Assembly: GCA_018623495.1 (NCBI GenBank)
Contig: JAAZVP010000007.1
Location: 1-62,549 of the forward strand
DNA from: Halothiobacillus sp.
GTDB taxonomy: Bacteria; Pseudomonadota; Gammaproteobacteria; JAAZVP01
DNA: 62,549 bases
Direction: 5' to 3'
Below are positions 42,967 through 52,197 of the stretch, piece by piece. The position numbers and the translations under genes were made by a program. The stretch's first letter is position 1. Each line of letters begins with the position of its first letter. The notes beneath the pieces are model-generated. The model saw only the letters and a list, made by a program, of their open reading frames with translations, was not told the origin of the DNA and did no database searches.

Positions 42967-44074
42967 ACGGTCGGGGACGGTCGTGGCCTTTCGGGTGGAT
43001 GCCTCCCTCCGCATCGGCACCGGCCACGTGATGCGCTGCCTGACCCTGGCTTCCGCCCTTCGAGCCACGGGTGCCGACTGCCACTTCATCCTGCGCGCCC
43101 ACCCGGGCCACCTGGCAGCGGCGATCCGTGCGCGTGGATTCGGTGTCCATGTCCTGCCCGCCGGCCAGGCCGGCGAGCCGGAACACGAGGGGCCGGTCCA
43201 CGCCGATTGGCTGGGTGCGTCCTGGTCCGACGATGCCCGGTCGACGGCGGAGGTGCTCGCCCGGCTGGCGCCCGACTGGCTGGTGATCGACCATTACGCA
43301 CTCGACCGGCGCTGGGAGGAGGCGGTCGGCGCGCATGCCGGGCGGGTACTGGTGATCGACGACCTGGCGGATCGTTCGCATGCCGCCGATCTGCTGCTCG
43401 ACCAGAACCTCGGGCGAGCCGCCTCCGATTACGATCCGCTGGTCGGGCGCGACTGTCATCGCCTGATCGGGCCCCGCTATGCCCTGCTGCGCGAGGAATT
43501 CCGCGATTGGAGAGCGCCGTCCCTGGCGCGCCGCCGGGATGGGAGGCTGAGAGAGATCCTGGTGACGATGGGAGGGGTGGATCGCGATGATTTCACGGGC
43601 CGGGTACTGGATGCCCTCGTGGACTGGGAGTTGGGTGAGGGCGTCAGGGTGACCGCCGTTCTGGGCGCGGGCGCGCCCGCGCTGGAGACGGTCAGGGAAC
43701 AGGTGACCCGTCTGCCCTATCCCGCCCGCGTCCTGGTCGACGTGCACAACATGGGTGCGGTGATGGCCGGTGCGGACCTGGCCATCGGGGCAGCCGGCAG
43801 CACCGCCTGGGAGCGTTGCTGTGTCGGCCTGCCGACGCTGCTGTTGGTGCTGGCCGGCAACCAGGCCGGGATCGCCGAGGCCCTCGATCGGGCGGGTGCC
43901 GGTATCGACCTGTCCTCGACCGGGGGCGTCGCCGCACTCTCCCGGTACGGTCCGGTCGTCAGGGAACCGGGTTGGCTGGAACGGACCAGTCGGCATGCGG
44001 CGGCGATCACCGACGGTCTCGGTGTCGGTCGCGTCGCCAGGGCCATGCACGAGATCGAGTGCGGTGGAGGATGA
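42959..44074 (+). CDS. pseG: UDP-sugar hydrolase of pseudaminic acid pathway
   Basis: 371 residues of GT-B-like fold. FRVDASLRIGTGHVMRCLTL (nucleotide loop with the GxGHxxR motif and catalytic histidine), VLVIDDLADR, LLLDQNLG, GPRYALLREEF, ILVTMGGVDRDD and AIGAAGSTAWERCCVGLP are all PseG blocks. It removes UDP from the trideoxy sugar before condensation with phosphoenolpyruvate. The ATG overlaps the end of pseF; TGA overlaps ATG bases just before pseH. Confidence 0.93.
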   Translation: MSERSGTVVAFRVDASLRIGTGHVMRCLTLASALRATGADCHFILRAHPGHLAAAIRARGFGVHVLPAGQAGEPEHEGPVHADWLGASWSDDARSTAEVLARLAPDWLVIDHYALDRRWEEAVGAHAGRVLVIDDLADRSHAADLLLDQNLGRAASDYDPLVGRDCHRLIGPRYALLREEFRDWRAPSLARRRDGRLREILVTMGGVDRDDFTGRVLDALVDWELGEGVRVTAVLGAGAPALETVREQVTRLPYPARVLVDVHNMGAVMAGADLAIGAAGSTAWERCCVGLPTLLLVLAGNQAGIAEALDRAGAGIDLSSTGGVAALSRYGPVVREPGWLERTSRHAAAITDGLGVGRVARAMHEIECGGG

Positions 44075-44078
44075 GCGG

Positions 44079-44597
44079 ATGGCGAACGATTCCCTGCGAC
44101 CATTGGCCGAGTCCGATCTCGAGGCGGTGCGTGGCTGGCGGAACCACCCCGGGGTCAATCGCCATCTCTACACGCAGCATCGCATTTCGGCCGAAGAGCA
44201 TGCCGCGTGGTTCGAGCGACTGGAAAAGGACCCTTCCCGGCATGCGTTCGTTTTCCTGGGCAATGGCGAGGCCATGGGGTTCGTCCAGTTCCGGGTCGTC
44301 GATGCGCTCGCCCGGCGTGCCGAGTGGGGGTTCTACCTGGCGCCCCACGCCCCGCGCGGCTCCGGGCGCCGCCTGGGAAGGCTGGCCCTGACGGAGGCCT
44401 TCGACGTGCTGGGGATGCACAAGGTCTGTGGCGAGGCCCTGGCGGCCAATCATGCCTCGATTCGCATGCATCGGCGGCTGGGGTTCGTGCACGAAGCCAC
44501 CCTGCGCGACCATTTTTTTGATGGCGAGAACTACCATGATGTCCACGGGTTCGGGCTGCTGGCCCGGGAGTGGGACCGAAGGGAGCAGGGGGAATGA
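44079..44597 (+). CDS. pseH: UDP-4-amino sugar N4-acetyltransferase
   Basis: 172 residues, GNAT fold. LRPLAESDLEAVRGWRNHP at the start and the acetyl-CoA loop region GSGRRLGRLALTEAF followed by ALAANHASIRMHRRLGF identify PseH, which adds the N4-acetyl group in the pathway. ATG 44079 is used because GGAGG lies just upstream; an out-of-frame ATG at 44071 is not coding. It overlaps pseI by 4 bases. Confidence 0.9.
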   Translation: MANDSLRPLAESDLEAVRGWRNHPGVNRHLYTQHRISAEEHAAWFERLEKDPSRHAFVFLGNGEAMGFVQFRVVDALARRAEWGFYLAPHAPRGSGRRLGRLALTEAFDVLGMHKVCGEALAANHASIRMHRRLGFVHEATLRDHFFDGENYHDVHGFGLLAREWDRREQGE

Positions 44598-45649
44598 AGC
44601 GCGAAACACTCATGATCGATGGCCGGCGTATCGGCCCCGGCCACCCGCCCTACGTGATTGCCGAACTTTCGGCCAATCACAACGGTCGGCTCGGCGATGC
44701 CCTCGCGATCGTCGAGGCAGCCGCTGCCAGCGGCGCCGACGCGGTCAAGCTGCAGACCTACCGTCCGGACACCATAACGCTCGACTGCGAGAGCGCGGAT
44801 TTCCATATCGACGACGGCCCCTGGGCCGGGCGGACCCTGCATGACCTCTACGCCGAGGCCCACATGCCGTGGGAGTGGCACCGGCCGCTGTTCGAGCGGG
44901 CCCGGGAACGGGGCATCACGATCTTCAGTTCGCCCTTCGACACCACCGCGGTGGACCTGCTCGAGGAGCTGGAGGCGCCGGCCTACAAGATCGCCTCCTT
45001 CGAGGCGATCGATCTGCCGCTGATCGAGTACGTGGCGCGTACCGGCAAGCCCATGATCATCTCCACCGGCATGGCCGATGCCGAGGAGATCGGCGAGGCG
45101 ATCGCGGCGGCGCGCGGGGCGGGCTGCGAACAGCTGGCCATCCTGCATTGCGTGAGCGGGTACCCGGCCCCGGCCGAGGACTACAACCTGCGCACCATCT
45201 CCGACATGCTCGAGCGTTTCGGCGTGGTCACGGGGCTTTCCGACCACACGCTGGACAACACCACCGCCATCGCCTCCGTGGCGCTCGGGGCGAGCCTGAT
45301 CGAGAAGCACGTCACGCTCGATCGCGACGACGGCGGGCCAGACGCCGCCTTCTCCCTGGAGCCGGACGAGCTGGCGGCGCTCTGCCGGGATGCGGGAACG
45401 GCCTGGCGGGCACTGGGTTCGGTGAACTACGGGCGCAAGTCGAGCGAGCAGGGCAACGTCAAGTTCCGGCGCTCGCTCTACTTCACCCGCGACCTGCGGG
45501 CGGGGGAGACGGTGGAGGCGGACGCCGTGGCCAGCGTGCGGCCGGGCTATGGGTTGGCTCCCCGGCACCTGCCCGAGGTCATCGGCCGCAGGCTCGGTCG
45601 TGCCGTGACCCGGGGCAGCCGGGTCGACTGGTCGGTGTTCGAGGACTGA
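44594..45649 (+). CDS. pseI: Pseudaminic acid synthase
   Basis: 351 residues. A NeuB-type TIM barrel (YVIAELSANHNGRLGDAL, SSPFDTTAVDLLEEL, YKIASFEAIDLPLI, LHCVSGYPAP, GLSDHTLDNTTAI, IEKHVTLDRDDGGPDAAFSL) plus a C-terminal SAF/antifreeze-like domain (about 285-351). It condenses the free sugar with phosphoenolpyruvate to pseudaminic acid. ATG 44594 follows AGGGGGA. Last gene of the cluster, meeting the convergent oxidoreductase gene after 12 bases. Confidence 0.95.
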   Translation: MKRETLMIDGRRIGPGHPPYVIAELSANHNGRLGDALAIVEAAAASGADAVKLQTYRPDTITLDCESADFHIDDGPWAGRTLHDLYAEAHMPWEWHRPLFERARERGITIFSSPFDTTAVDLLEELEAPAYKIASFEAIDLPLIEYVARTGKPMIISTGMADAEEIGEAIAAARGAGCEQLAILHCVSGYPAPAEDYNLRTISDMLERFGVVTGLSDHTLDNTTAIASVALGASLIEKHVTLDRDDGGPDAAFSLEPDELAALCRDAGTAWRALGSVNYGRKSSEQGNVKFRRSLYFTRDLRAGETVEADAVASVRPGYGLAPRHLPEVIGRRLGRAVTRGSRVDWSVFED

Positions 45650-45661
45650 TCGGGGGCGGGC

Positions 45662-46435
45662 TCAGCCGCCGGCCCGCTCGCCGATCGCGGCCAGGGTCGC
45701 CACCTCCACGCCCTGTTCACGGGCCATCTCCAGCGCCCGTTGCAGTCGCTGCGGGGCACTGCGCCCCATGCACTTGTGGGCCGGGTCGCCGTCGAAGGCG
45801 GCGAGCATGCGTTCGAGCAGGGCATCGCGGTCCAGCGACTGGTCGACCAGGGCCTCCTGGAGGGCAAGGACGTCGTCGAACACGGCCTCGGCGGTCTCGC
45901 GGTGGTCGCGCCAGAGGGTCTCCACGTCGCCGCCGCCCACGGCCAGGCCGCCGATGTTGGTGGTCAGGATGTAGAGGTTCTTGACCACCAGCTCGTCGAG
46001 CAGCTCGGTCTCGGAGCGCAGTTCGCGGGCGGGGATTTCGAGGGCCTCGAGGGCGCGCACCAGGGTGCCGGCGTGGGGCCCCTGGGCCGGGGAGGGCATG
46101 ACGACCTTGACGTCCTGGCCGGGCTTTTTCTCGAACCAGATGGAGGCCACGGTGGGATGATCCAGGTCGTGGGCCTGCCAGTCGCGCGGCAGGAGCTCGT
46201 TCTGGATCAGCGCCAGGCGGTCGCGCCAGCGGGTGGGAATCTGTTCGAGCGTGGGGTGGAGGTCCTTCTCGGCCACGGCCAGGACCACGACCGTCGGCTC
46301 GGGGATCTGCTGGGCGGCGGTGGCCATGTCCATGTCGCGGGTGACCGGGTACACCGGGTGGCCCGCCCTGAGCATGCCCCGGGCGATCACGCCGCCGATT
46401 TCGCCGATGCCGATGATCGCGACTGGGTCCTTCAT
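45662..46435 (-). CDS. NAD(P)-binding oxidoreductase, ketopantoate reductase/F420-like
   Basis: 257 residues. VAIIGIGEIGGVIARGMLRAG is a Rossmann loop at the very start; the middle (VVVLAVAEKDLHPTLE, IQNELLP) and the helical C-terminal half with KNLYILTTNIGGLAVGG resemble ketopantoate reductase-like 6-phosphogluconate dehydrogenase-fold proteins, but known PanE motifs are incomplete, so the substrate is open. It follows the GNAT gene after 44 bases on the same strand, the last gene of a roxA-GNAT-oxidoreductase operon. Confidence 0.65.
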   Translation of the reverse strand: MKDPVAIIGIGEIGGVIARGMLRAGHPVYPVTRDMDMATAAQQIPEPTVVVLAVAEKDLHPTLEQIPTRWRDRLALIQNELLPRDWQAHDLDHPTVASIWFEKKPGQDVKVVMPSPAQGPHAGTLVRALEALEIPARELRSETELLDELVVKNLYILTTNIGGLAVGGGDVETLWRDHRETAEAVFDDVLALQEALVDQSLDRDALLERMLAAFDGDPAHKCMGRSAPQRLQRALEMAREQGVEVATLAAIGERAGG

Positions 46436-46479
46436 GGAAAGCTCCCCCTCTGCTCGTCGTTGGTGGTGTTCGGTTGCGG

Positions 46480-46926
46480 TCAGCCCCGGTCCGGGTCGAG
46501 GTCGAGCGTCATGCGCCGGTGGGGCAGGCCGGCATCGAAGAATACCTGGCCGTGGACCACGAAGCCGAGCTTCTCGTAGAGGCCGATGGCATGCAGCTGG
46601 GCGTCGAGCTGCAGGCGGCGGTGGCCGTCGCGCCTTGCGCGCTCGAGCAGGGCCTGCATCAACGCGTGGGCGATGCCGTGGCCGCGCCACTCGGCGAGCA
46701 CCGAGAGTCGACCCACGTGACCCTCGGGCGTCATGCGCACGGTGCCCACCGGGCTGGTGTCGGGAATCTCGGCCAGCCAGTGGTGACAGCGGCTGTCGTG
46801 GCGGTCCCACTCCATCTCCTCGGGGACGCCCTGTTCCTCGACGAACACCCGCTGGCGGACGAGTTTCAGGCGGTCGCGGTCACGCTTCCAGGTGGTCTCG
46901 CGGATGCGGACGCCGGAGTCATCCAA
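46480..46926 (-). CDS. GNAT N-acetyltransferase, ElaA-like
   Basis: 148 residues from a TTG at 46926, or 179 from ATG 47019, which would overlap roxA by 100 bases. The domain begins IRETTWKRDRDRLKLVRQRVF; VEEQGVPEEMEWDRHD, VGRLSVLAEWRGHGIAHALM (acetyl-CoA loop) and AIGLYEKLGFVVHG follow. The VFVEEQ..P signature is that of ElaA-type acetyltransferases, whose substrates are unknown. The 8-base overlap with the roxA stop favours the shorter form. Confidence 0.75.
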   Translation of the reverse strand: MDDSGVRIRETTWKRDRDRLKLVRQRVFVEEQGVPEEMEWDRHDSRCHHWLAEIPDTSPVGTVRMTPEGHVGRLSVLAEWRGHGIAHALMQALLERARRDGHRRLQLDAQLHAIGLYEKLGFVVHGQVFFDAGLPHRRMTLDLDPDRG

Positions 46927-48082
46927 TACATCCCCGGTTGAAAAGTTCGGTGAGAACCTCGATGAAGCGTCGGCTGGAAAGACCGACCACTTGCTTGACG
47001 GCATATTCTCGCTCCGCACAAAGGTATTCGACGGCCGCGGTGTCGGCCGCGCTGAATGGGTATTCTTCCCCGTCGGCGTACAGGTAGGTGGTGTCGCCGG
47101 CCCGGAACCAGGCGAACCGCGCCGCGGGGTTGCGCTCCATGGTCTCCTGCTCTTCGAGCAGCGCGCGGAAGGCGTCGGGGCCCAGGTTCTCGGGGGGCGG
47201 GTAGAGGTGCATCAGGTCCACCGGCCGGTCGGTGATGAAGCGGCCGAAGAAGCGGTCCAGGTCCCGGTCGTCCACGGCCAGGCTGGAGCGGATCAGCTCC
47301 CGCACCCGGGCGCGGGCATCCCCGCCGATCTCGCCGGGATGGGTCTGCGGCCGGAGGTCGGGATCGGCGTAGTGGGTCGCCTCCATCGCCGGGTCGATGA
47401 CGTAGTCGAGCACGCCGCTCACCAGGTCGGCATGGGTGGGGGCGCGAAAGCCCACCGAGAGGGTCATGCAGCGGTCCTCGGCGACCCCGTGGTGGGGGAT
47501 GCCCGGCGGCAGGTAGAGCATGTCGCCCGGCGCGAGGACCCAGTCCTCGTCGGGGTCGAATTCGCGGAGGATGCGCAGCGGGATGCCGTCGATCAGCGCT
47601 TCCTCCTCGCGCACGGCATCCTCGATCATCCAGCGTCGATGGCCGTGCATCTGGATCAGGAAGACGTCGTACTGGTCCACGTGTGGACCCACGGAGCCGC
47701 CCGGCGGGGCGTAGCTCATCATCAGGTCGTCGATGCGCCAGTCGGGGATGAAGCGGAAGCGGTCGCGCACCGCCATGAAGTCCGGGATCAGCTTCTCGAT
47801 GTCGGTGACCAGCAGCGACCAGTGGTCCGCGGGCAGCCGGGTGAAGTCCGTCTCGGTGAAGGGCCCGTGGCGCAGTTCCCAGGGTCGTGAGCCGCCCTTT
47901 TCCAGTACCAGGCGGGCATTGGCCTCTTCCTCGCAGGCCAGCCCGGCGAGCTCCTCGGGCGTGATGGGACAGAGATCGGCGGGCAGGGCGTCGCGGATGA
48001 GCAACGGCCGCTTCTGCCAGTAGTCGCGGAGGAAGGTCTCGACGTCCATGCCGCCGAGAGGAAGGTGCGAGGGATCCAGCAT
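46919..48082 (-). CDS. roxA: Ribosomal protein uL16 arginine hydroxylase (RoxA/YcfD-type cupin)
   Basis: 387 residues. YWQKRPLLIRDALP is the typical entry to JmjC-like hydroxylases; VGPHVDQYDVFLIQ gives the HxD iron ligands and PPGIPHHGVAEDRCMTLS the distal histidine; the C-terminal winged-helix part is present. Bacterial members hydroxylate an arginine of ribosomal protein L16 with O2 and 2-oxoglutarate. Start 48082 gives the family length. A TTACACT -10 lies near 48125-48119. Divergent from the ModE-like gene. Confidence 0.88.
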   Translation of the reverse strand: MLDPSHLPLGGMDVETFLRDYWQKRPLLIRDALPADLCPITPEELAGLACEEEANARLVLEKGGSRPWELRHGPFTETDFTRLPADHWSLLVTDIEKLIPDFMAVRDRFRFIPDWRIDDLMMSYAPPGGSVGPHVDQYDVFLIQMHGHRRWMIEDAVREEEALIDGIPLRILREFDPDEDWVLAPGDMLYLPPGIPHHGVAEDRCMTLSVGFRAPTHADLVSGVLDYVIDPAMEATHYADPDLRPQTHPGEIGGDARARVRELIRSSLAVDDRDLDRFFGRFITDRPVDLMHLYPPPENLGPDAFRALLEEQETMERNPAARFAWFRAGDTTYLYADGEEYPFSAADTAAVEYLCAEREYAVKQVVGLSSRRFIEVLTELFNRGCIG

Positions 48083-48194
48083 GCTCGGGCCCGGGATCGG
48101 TGGATTGGAAACGGTTCGTAGTGTAACGAAATCGGCGGCGCGACCCCACCGGAACCGGCCACTCCCCTGCCTGATGCGCCCATCGGGCGGGTGA

Positions 48195-48200
48195 TATACT
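48195..48200 (+). promoter_or_regulatory. -10 element of the ModE-like gene, likely leaderless
   Basis: TATACT ends 6 bases before ATG 48207 with no ribosome-binding sequence between them, the same arrangement as upstream of mrpA. Confidence 0.4.
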
Positions 48201-48206
48201 GCGCCC

Positions 48207-48584
48207 ATGAGTCGCAAGCGCAAGGCCGGCAAGCTCCCCGGCCATCCCTACAGCGAACGCATCCGGGCACGGATCTGGGTCACGGGCAGCGATGCCGGCT
48301 ACCTGGGCGTGGGCAAGGTCACGCTGCTCGAGCGCATCGGCGAGTACGGTTCCATCAGCCGGGCGGCCAAGTCCATGGACATGTCCTACAAGCGTGCCTG
48401 GCAGCTGGTGGAGGAGATGAACGCCCTCACCGACCAGCCGCTGGTGGCCAAGGAGACCGGTGGACGAGGCGGGGGTGGTGCCGAGGTCACCGACAAGGGC
48501 CGGGCGGCCATCCGGCTCTACCGCGAACTGGAGGATCGGCTGGCGGATTTCCTCGGCGAGCAGTCCCGGGGGGTGGACCTGTGA
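48207..48584 (+). CDS. ModE-type winged-helix regulator lacking molybdate domains
   Basis: 125 residues. KVTLLERIGEYGSISRAAKSMDMSYKRAWQLVEEMN is the LysR-type/ModE N-terminal winged helix with the helix-turn-helix at about residues 48-72, and GRGGGGAEVTDKGRAAIRLY is the ModE wing. Full ModE has two further molybdate-binding Mop domains; they are absent, so the sensor is unknown or external. The stop overlaps the DUF455 GTG start (GTGA). No mod transporter or cofactor genes lie nearby. Confidence 0.82.
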   Translation: MSRKRKAGKLPGHPYSERIRARIWVTGSDAGYLGVGKVTLLERIGEYGSISRAAKSMDMSYKRAWQLVEEMNALTDQPLVAKETGGRGGGGAEVTDKGRAAIRLYRELEDRLADFLGEQSRGVDL

Positions 48585-49450
48585 TCCCGCGCAATCTCCA
48601 CGAGGCCGCTTTTGAATGCCTGTTGGAGCCGGACCCGGCGCGAAAGATCGCACGGGGGCGGGCAGTGGCCGAGGCCTGGGGGCGGGGCGAGCTGGAACGG
48701 GGAGAGGCCCCTGGCCCCGAGCCGGTGCCGGATCCCGGCCGCCCGGCCGCTCCCGAGCTGGTCGCACCGGGCAAGGTTCCCCGCCGGGGCATGAACAGCG
48801 CGGCGGGCCGCCGGGTGCTGGCCCACGCCCTGGCCCACATCGAGTTCAATGCCATCAACATCTGCTGGGACGCGGTCTACCGCTTCCGCGACCGGCCCGA
48901 TGCCTTCTACACGGACTGGATGCGCGTGGCCGTGGAGGAGGGCCGGCATTTCGAGCTCCTCGAGGCCTACCTGCGCGACGGCGGCGAGGCCTACGGCCGC
49001 CACCCCGCGCACGGCGGGTTGTGGGAGACGGTTCGGCGCACCGACGACGACGTGCTGGTGCGCATGGCGCTGGTACCCCGGGTGCTGGAGGCGCGCGGGC
49101 TGGACGTCACGCCGCGGATGCAGGCCCGGCTGCGCCAGGTGGGGGACGAGCGCCTGGTGTCGATCCTCGACGTGATCTACGAGGAAGAGAAGGGGCACGT
49201 GCTCATCGGCACGCGCTGGTTCCGGCATGCCTGCGACGAGCGCGGCCTGGAGCCGCGCGAGACCTTCCGCGAACTGCTGCGCCGCTACATGCAGGGCCGC
49301 ATCAAGGGGCCCTACGACGAGCTGGGGCGCATGGAGGCGGGTTTCACGCGGGGCGAGATCGACGACCTCAAGGCCCTGGAAGCGGAGTTCGAGGCCGCCC
49401 TGGCGGCGACTCAGCCGGCGAGTTCGTCGACCAGCGATTCCTCGGGGTAG
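48581..49450 (+). CDS. DUF455 ferritin-like protein
   Basis: 289 residues from GTG 48581, which overlaps the ModE-like stop. ALAHIEFNAINICWDAVYRF and VAVEEGRHFELLEAYL, then LVPRVLEARGLDVTPRM and YEEEKGHVLIGTRWF hold E and H residues spaced as in a four-helix ferritin-like di-iron site. DUF455 has no defined role. The last 13 codons are antisense to the end of lpxH (40-base overlap). Confidence 0.8.
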   Translation: MIPRNLHEAAFECLLEPDPARKIARGRAVAEAWGRGELERGEAPGPEPVPDPGRPAAPELVAPGKVPRRGMNSAAGRRVLAHALAHIEFNAINICWDAVYRFRDRPDAFYTDWMRVAVEEGRHFELLEAYLRDGGEAYGRHPAHGGLWETVRRTDDDVLVRMALVPRVLEARGLDVTPRMQARLRQVGDERLVSILDVIYEEEKGHVLIGTRWFRHACDERGLEPRETFRELLRRYMQGRIKGPYDELGRMEAGFTRGEIDDLKALEAEFEAALAATQPASSSTSDSSG

Positions 49451-50154
49451 CGTCGCAGCGACCAGCGTCCGCCGCCCACGCTCAGATAGACGCCCGACTG
49501 TTCCCAGTCCCCGACCACGATCCGCTGGCCGCCGTGCTCGTCGTGGATGGCCGGGCGGTGGGTGTGGCCGTGCACCAGGCGTTGTACCCCGTGTTCGGCC
49601 ATCACCCGGCGGACCGCGTCGGGATTGACGTCCATGATGTCGGCGGCCTTGCGGCTGGTCTCGGCTGCGCTCTGCGCGCGCATTTCCCGGGCCATGGCCA
49701 GGCGCTCTTCGAGCGGTCGGGCGAGAAAGCCGGCCTGCCACTCGGGGTCGCGGACCATGGCACGAAAGGCCTGGTACTCGCGGTCGTCGGTGCACAGCTC
49801 GTCGCCGTGGACCAGCAGGGTGGGGTGGCCGTCCAGGTCCAGGCGATGGGGTGCGGCAAGTGGCTGCATGCCCCAGCGCTCGAGGAAGGCCGTGCCGATC
49901 AGGAAATCGCGGTTGCCGTGGAGGAAGTGGACGGGCACGCCGTCGGCGGCCAGGGCGGCGATGGCCTCCAGCGCCCGGCGGGTGTCATCCGGCAGGGGCA
50001 CGTCGTCACCGATCCAGGCGTCCACCAGGTCGCCGAGGAGGTAGACGGCCGCGGCGCCGCGGGCGCGCTGTTCGCAGAAGCGCACGAACAGCTCGGTGGT
50101 GGCCGGCCGGCGGGGGTCGAGATGGATGTCGGCGAGAAAGAGGGTCTCGTTCAT
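49411..50154 (-). CDS. lpxH: UDP-2,3-diacylglucosamine diphosphatase
   Basis: 247 residues. The calcineurin-like metal ligands are all visible: DIHLD (8-12), GDLVDAW (about 41), HGNRDF (about 78), VHGDELC (about 113) and VHGHTHRP (about 194). LpxH makes lipid X from UDP-2,3-diacylglucosamine in lipid A biosynthesis at the inner membrane. Its ATG overlaps the ppiB stop (4 bases), the usual ppiB-lpxH operon. The 3' end overlaps the DUF455 gene. Confidence 0.94.
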   Translation of the reverse strand: MNETLFLADIHLDPRRPATTELFVRFCEQRARGAAAVYLLGDLVDAWIGDDVPLPDDTRRALEAIAALAADGVPVHFLHGNRDFLIGTAFLERWGMQPLAAPHRLDLDGHPTLLVHGDELCTDDREYQAFRAMVRDPEWQAGFLARPLEERLAMAREMRAQSAAETSRKAADIMDVNPDAVRRVMAEHGVQRLVHGHTHRPAIHDEHGGQRIVVGDWEQSGVYLSVGGGRWSLRRYPEESLVDELAG

Positions 50155-50663
50155 GGGCGTTCGGCGTTCTCGATGACGATGTCCTCGACCGGCACGTTGC
50201 GGTGACCGAGTCGGGTGGTGGTGTTGACCTCGGCGATGGTGCGCACCACGTCCATGCCGGCCTCCACCTCGGCGAACACGCAATAGCCCCAGCCCCGGGG
50301 CGTGGCCGATTGGTGATCGAGGGCGGGGTTGTCGGCGAGGTTGATGAAGAACTGGCCGGTGGCCGAGTGCGGATCGGCGGTGCGGGCCATGGCCACGGTG
50401 CCGGTACGATTGGAGCCCGAACGGTCGGCCTCGTTGCGGATCGGCTCGGGCGCCGGCCGGGGCTGGAGGCGCTCGTCGAGCCCGCCGCCCTGGACCATGA
50501 AGCCGGGGATCACCCGGTGAAACAGCGTGCCGCGATAGTGGCCGCTGTCCACGTTCTCCAGGAACAGGCGGACCGTCTCCGGTGCCCGGGCGGGGTCGAG
50601 GCGCAGGGTGATGTCGCCGAGGGTGGTGGTCAGGCGGACCGCTGGAGCGTCTTCGTTTTCCAT
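50151..50663 (-). CDS. ppiB: Peptidyl-prolyl cis-trans isomerase B (cyclophilin)
   Basis: 170 residues, cytoplasmic, no signal peptide. TLFHRVIPGFMVQGG, GTVAMARTADPHSATGQFFI and GYCVFAEVEAGMDVV are the cyclophilin active-site segments with the catalytic arginine, phenylalanine and glutamine. Short N-terminal acidic extension (MENEDAP). It is upstream of lpxH in the same operon and divergent from gltX. Confidence 0.93.
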   Translation of the reverse strand: MENEDAPAVRLTTTLGDITLRLDPARAPETVRLFLENVDSGHYRGTLFHRVIPGFMVQGGGLDERLQPRPAPEPIRNEADRSGSNRTGTVAMARTADPHSATGQFFINLADNPALDHQSATPRGWGYCVFAEVEAGMDVVRTIAEVNTTTRLGHRNVPVEDIVIENAERP

Positions 50664-50743
50664 GGCCGTTTCCGGTCGGGCAAAGACCGCGAGGATAGCA
50701 GAAACCGTCCCGCGGGCGCTTTGTGCTGCCCACGCGCTTTGTT

Positions 50744-50749
50744 TATCAT
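50744..50749 (+). promoter_or_regulatory. -10 element of gltX, likely leaderless
   Basis: TATCAT ends 7 bases before ATG 50757. The intervening TCCCGCC contains no ribosome-binding sequence. A TTTGTG some 18 bases upstream is a possible weak -35. Confidence 0.4.
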
Positions 50750-50756
50750 TCCCGCC

Positions 50757-52190
50757 ATGCCGAATCCGACGATCAAGACCCGATTTGCTCCCAGCCCCAC
50801 GGGCTACCTGCACCTGGGCAACGTGCGCACCGCGCTGTTCAATGCCCTGCTGGCCCGGCGGCACGGAGGGACCTTCCTGCTGCGCAGCGAGGACACCGAC
50901 ACCACCCGCAGCGGTTACGAGTACTTCGAGGCGCTGCTCGAGGACCTCGAGTGGCTGGGCCTCGACTGGGACGAGGGGCCGGGGCGCGAGCAGGCCGGCC
51001 ACGGGCCCTACCACCAGAGCGAGCGGGGCGACATCTACGCCCACTACTACGCGCTGCTCGAGGAGAAGGGCCTGGTCTATCCCTGCTTCGCCACCGAGCA
51101 GGAACTCAAGATGATCCGCAAGGCGCAGCTGGCCGCCGGTCAGCCGCCGCGATATCCCGGTACCTACCGCGACATCAGCGACGAGGAACGCGAGCGCCTG
51201 CTGGCCGAGGGGCGCAAGCCCACCCTGCGCTTCCGCGTGCCCGAGGGCCGCGAGATCGTCTTCGACGACCTGGTCCAGGGCGAGAAGCGCTTTCGCACCG
51301 ACGAGATCGGCGACTTCATCATCCGTCGCGCCGACGGCACGCCGTCGTTCTTCTTCACCAACGCCCTGGACGACGCGCTGATGGGCGTGACCCACGTGCT
51401 GCGCGGCGAGGACCACCTGACCAACACGCCGCGCCAGCTGCTGCTGCTCGAGGCCATGGGCCTGGAGGCGCCCACCTACGGCCACACCGCGCTGATCGTC
51501 GGCGACGACGGCGCGCCGCTGTCCAAGCGCAACGGTTCGGCGAGCATCCGCGAACTGCGCGAGCAGGGCTTTATGCCCAACGCCGTGAACAACCACCTCG
51601 CCCGCCTCGGCCACCACTACGAGGACGAGGGCAGCTACAAGCCGCTCGCCGCGCTCGCCGAGGGCTTCGCCGTGGACCGCCTGGGCCGTGCGCCGGCGCG
51701 CCACGACGCCGAGCACCTGCGCCACTGGCAGAAGGAGGCGGTCCTGGCCAGCGATACCGCTCGCCTGGAGGAATGGATGGGCGAACGGGTGGCCCACCTG
51801 GTGCCGGCGGACCGGCGCGAGCGCTTCGTCGAGGTGATCCGCGAGAACAGCGTCTTCCCGGCCGATGCCGAGGCCTGGGCCGAGATCCTGTTCGTCGGCG
51901 AGACCCCCTTCAGCGAGGCGGCAGTCGAGGAGATCCGCGGGGTCTCCCCGGAATTCTTCCACGCGCTGCTCGAAGGCCTGGAGGAGGACGCGGGCTTCAG
52001 GGAACTCGGGGCTGCGCTCAAGGACGCCACCGGCCTCAAGGGCCGCAAGCTCTTCATGCCCCTGCGCGCCGCGCTCACCGGCCGCACCGACGGCCCGCAG
52101 CTCGGTGACGTGCTCGACCTCGTCGACGCCGAGTGCGCCCGCGCCCGCGTGCAGCAGGCCCGCCGCCTCAATACCGCCGAGGACGCCTGA
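50757..52190 (+). CDS. gltX: Glutamyl-tRNA synthetase, GluRS2-like
   Basis: 477 residues. [20 protein letters not shown] has the HIGH-type signature and [20 protein letters not shown] the KMSKS-type loop (LSKRN). The zinc-knuckle cysteines of many GluRS are absent ([14 protein letters not shown] has one). The sequence around [12 protein letters not shown] and [14 protein letters not shown] looks like the second GluRS of gammaproteobacteria with two copies (as in Acidithiobacillus), where one copy mischarges tRNA-Gln for GatCAB. No second copy is in the window. cysS follows after 7 bases. Confidence 0.9.
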   Translation: MPNPTIKTRFAPSPTGYLHLGNVRTALFNALLARRHGGTFLLRSEDTDTTRSGYEYFEALLEDLEWLGLDWDEGPGREQAGHGPYHQSERGDIYAHYYALLEEKGLVYPCFATEQELKMIRKAQLAAGQPPRYPGTYRDISDEERERLLAEGRKPTLRFRVPEGREIVFDDLVQGEKRFRTDEIGDFIIRRADGTPSFFFTNALDDALMGVTHVLRGEDHLTNTPRQLLLLEAMGLEAPTYGHTALIVGDDGAPLSKRNGSASIRELREQGFMPNAVNNHLARLGHHYEDEGSYKPLAALAEGFAVDRLGRAPARHDAEHLRHWQKEAVLASDTARLEEWMGERVAHLVPADRRERFVEVIRENSVFPADAEAWAEILFVGETPFSEAAVEEIRGVSPEFFHALLEGLEEDAGFRELGAALKDATGLKGRKLFMPLRAALTGRTDGPQLGDVLDLVDAECARARVQQARRLNTAEDA

Positions 52191-52197
52191 AAACGCC

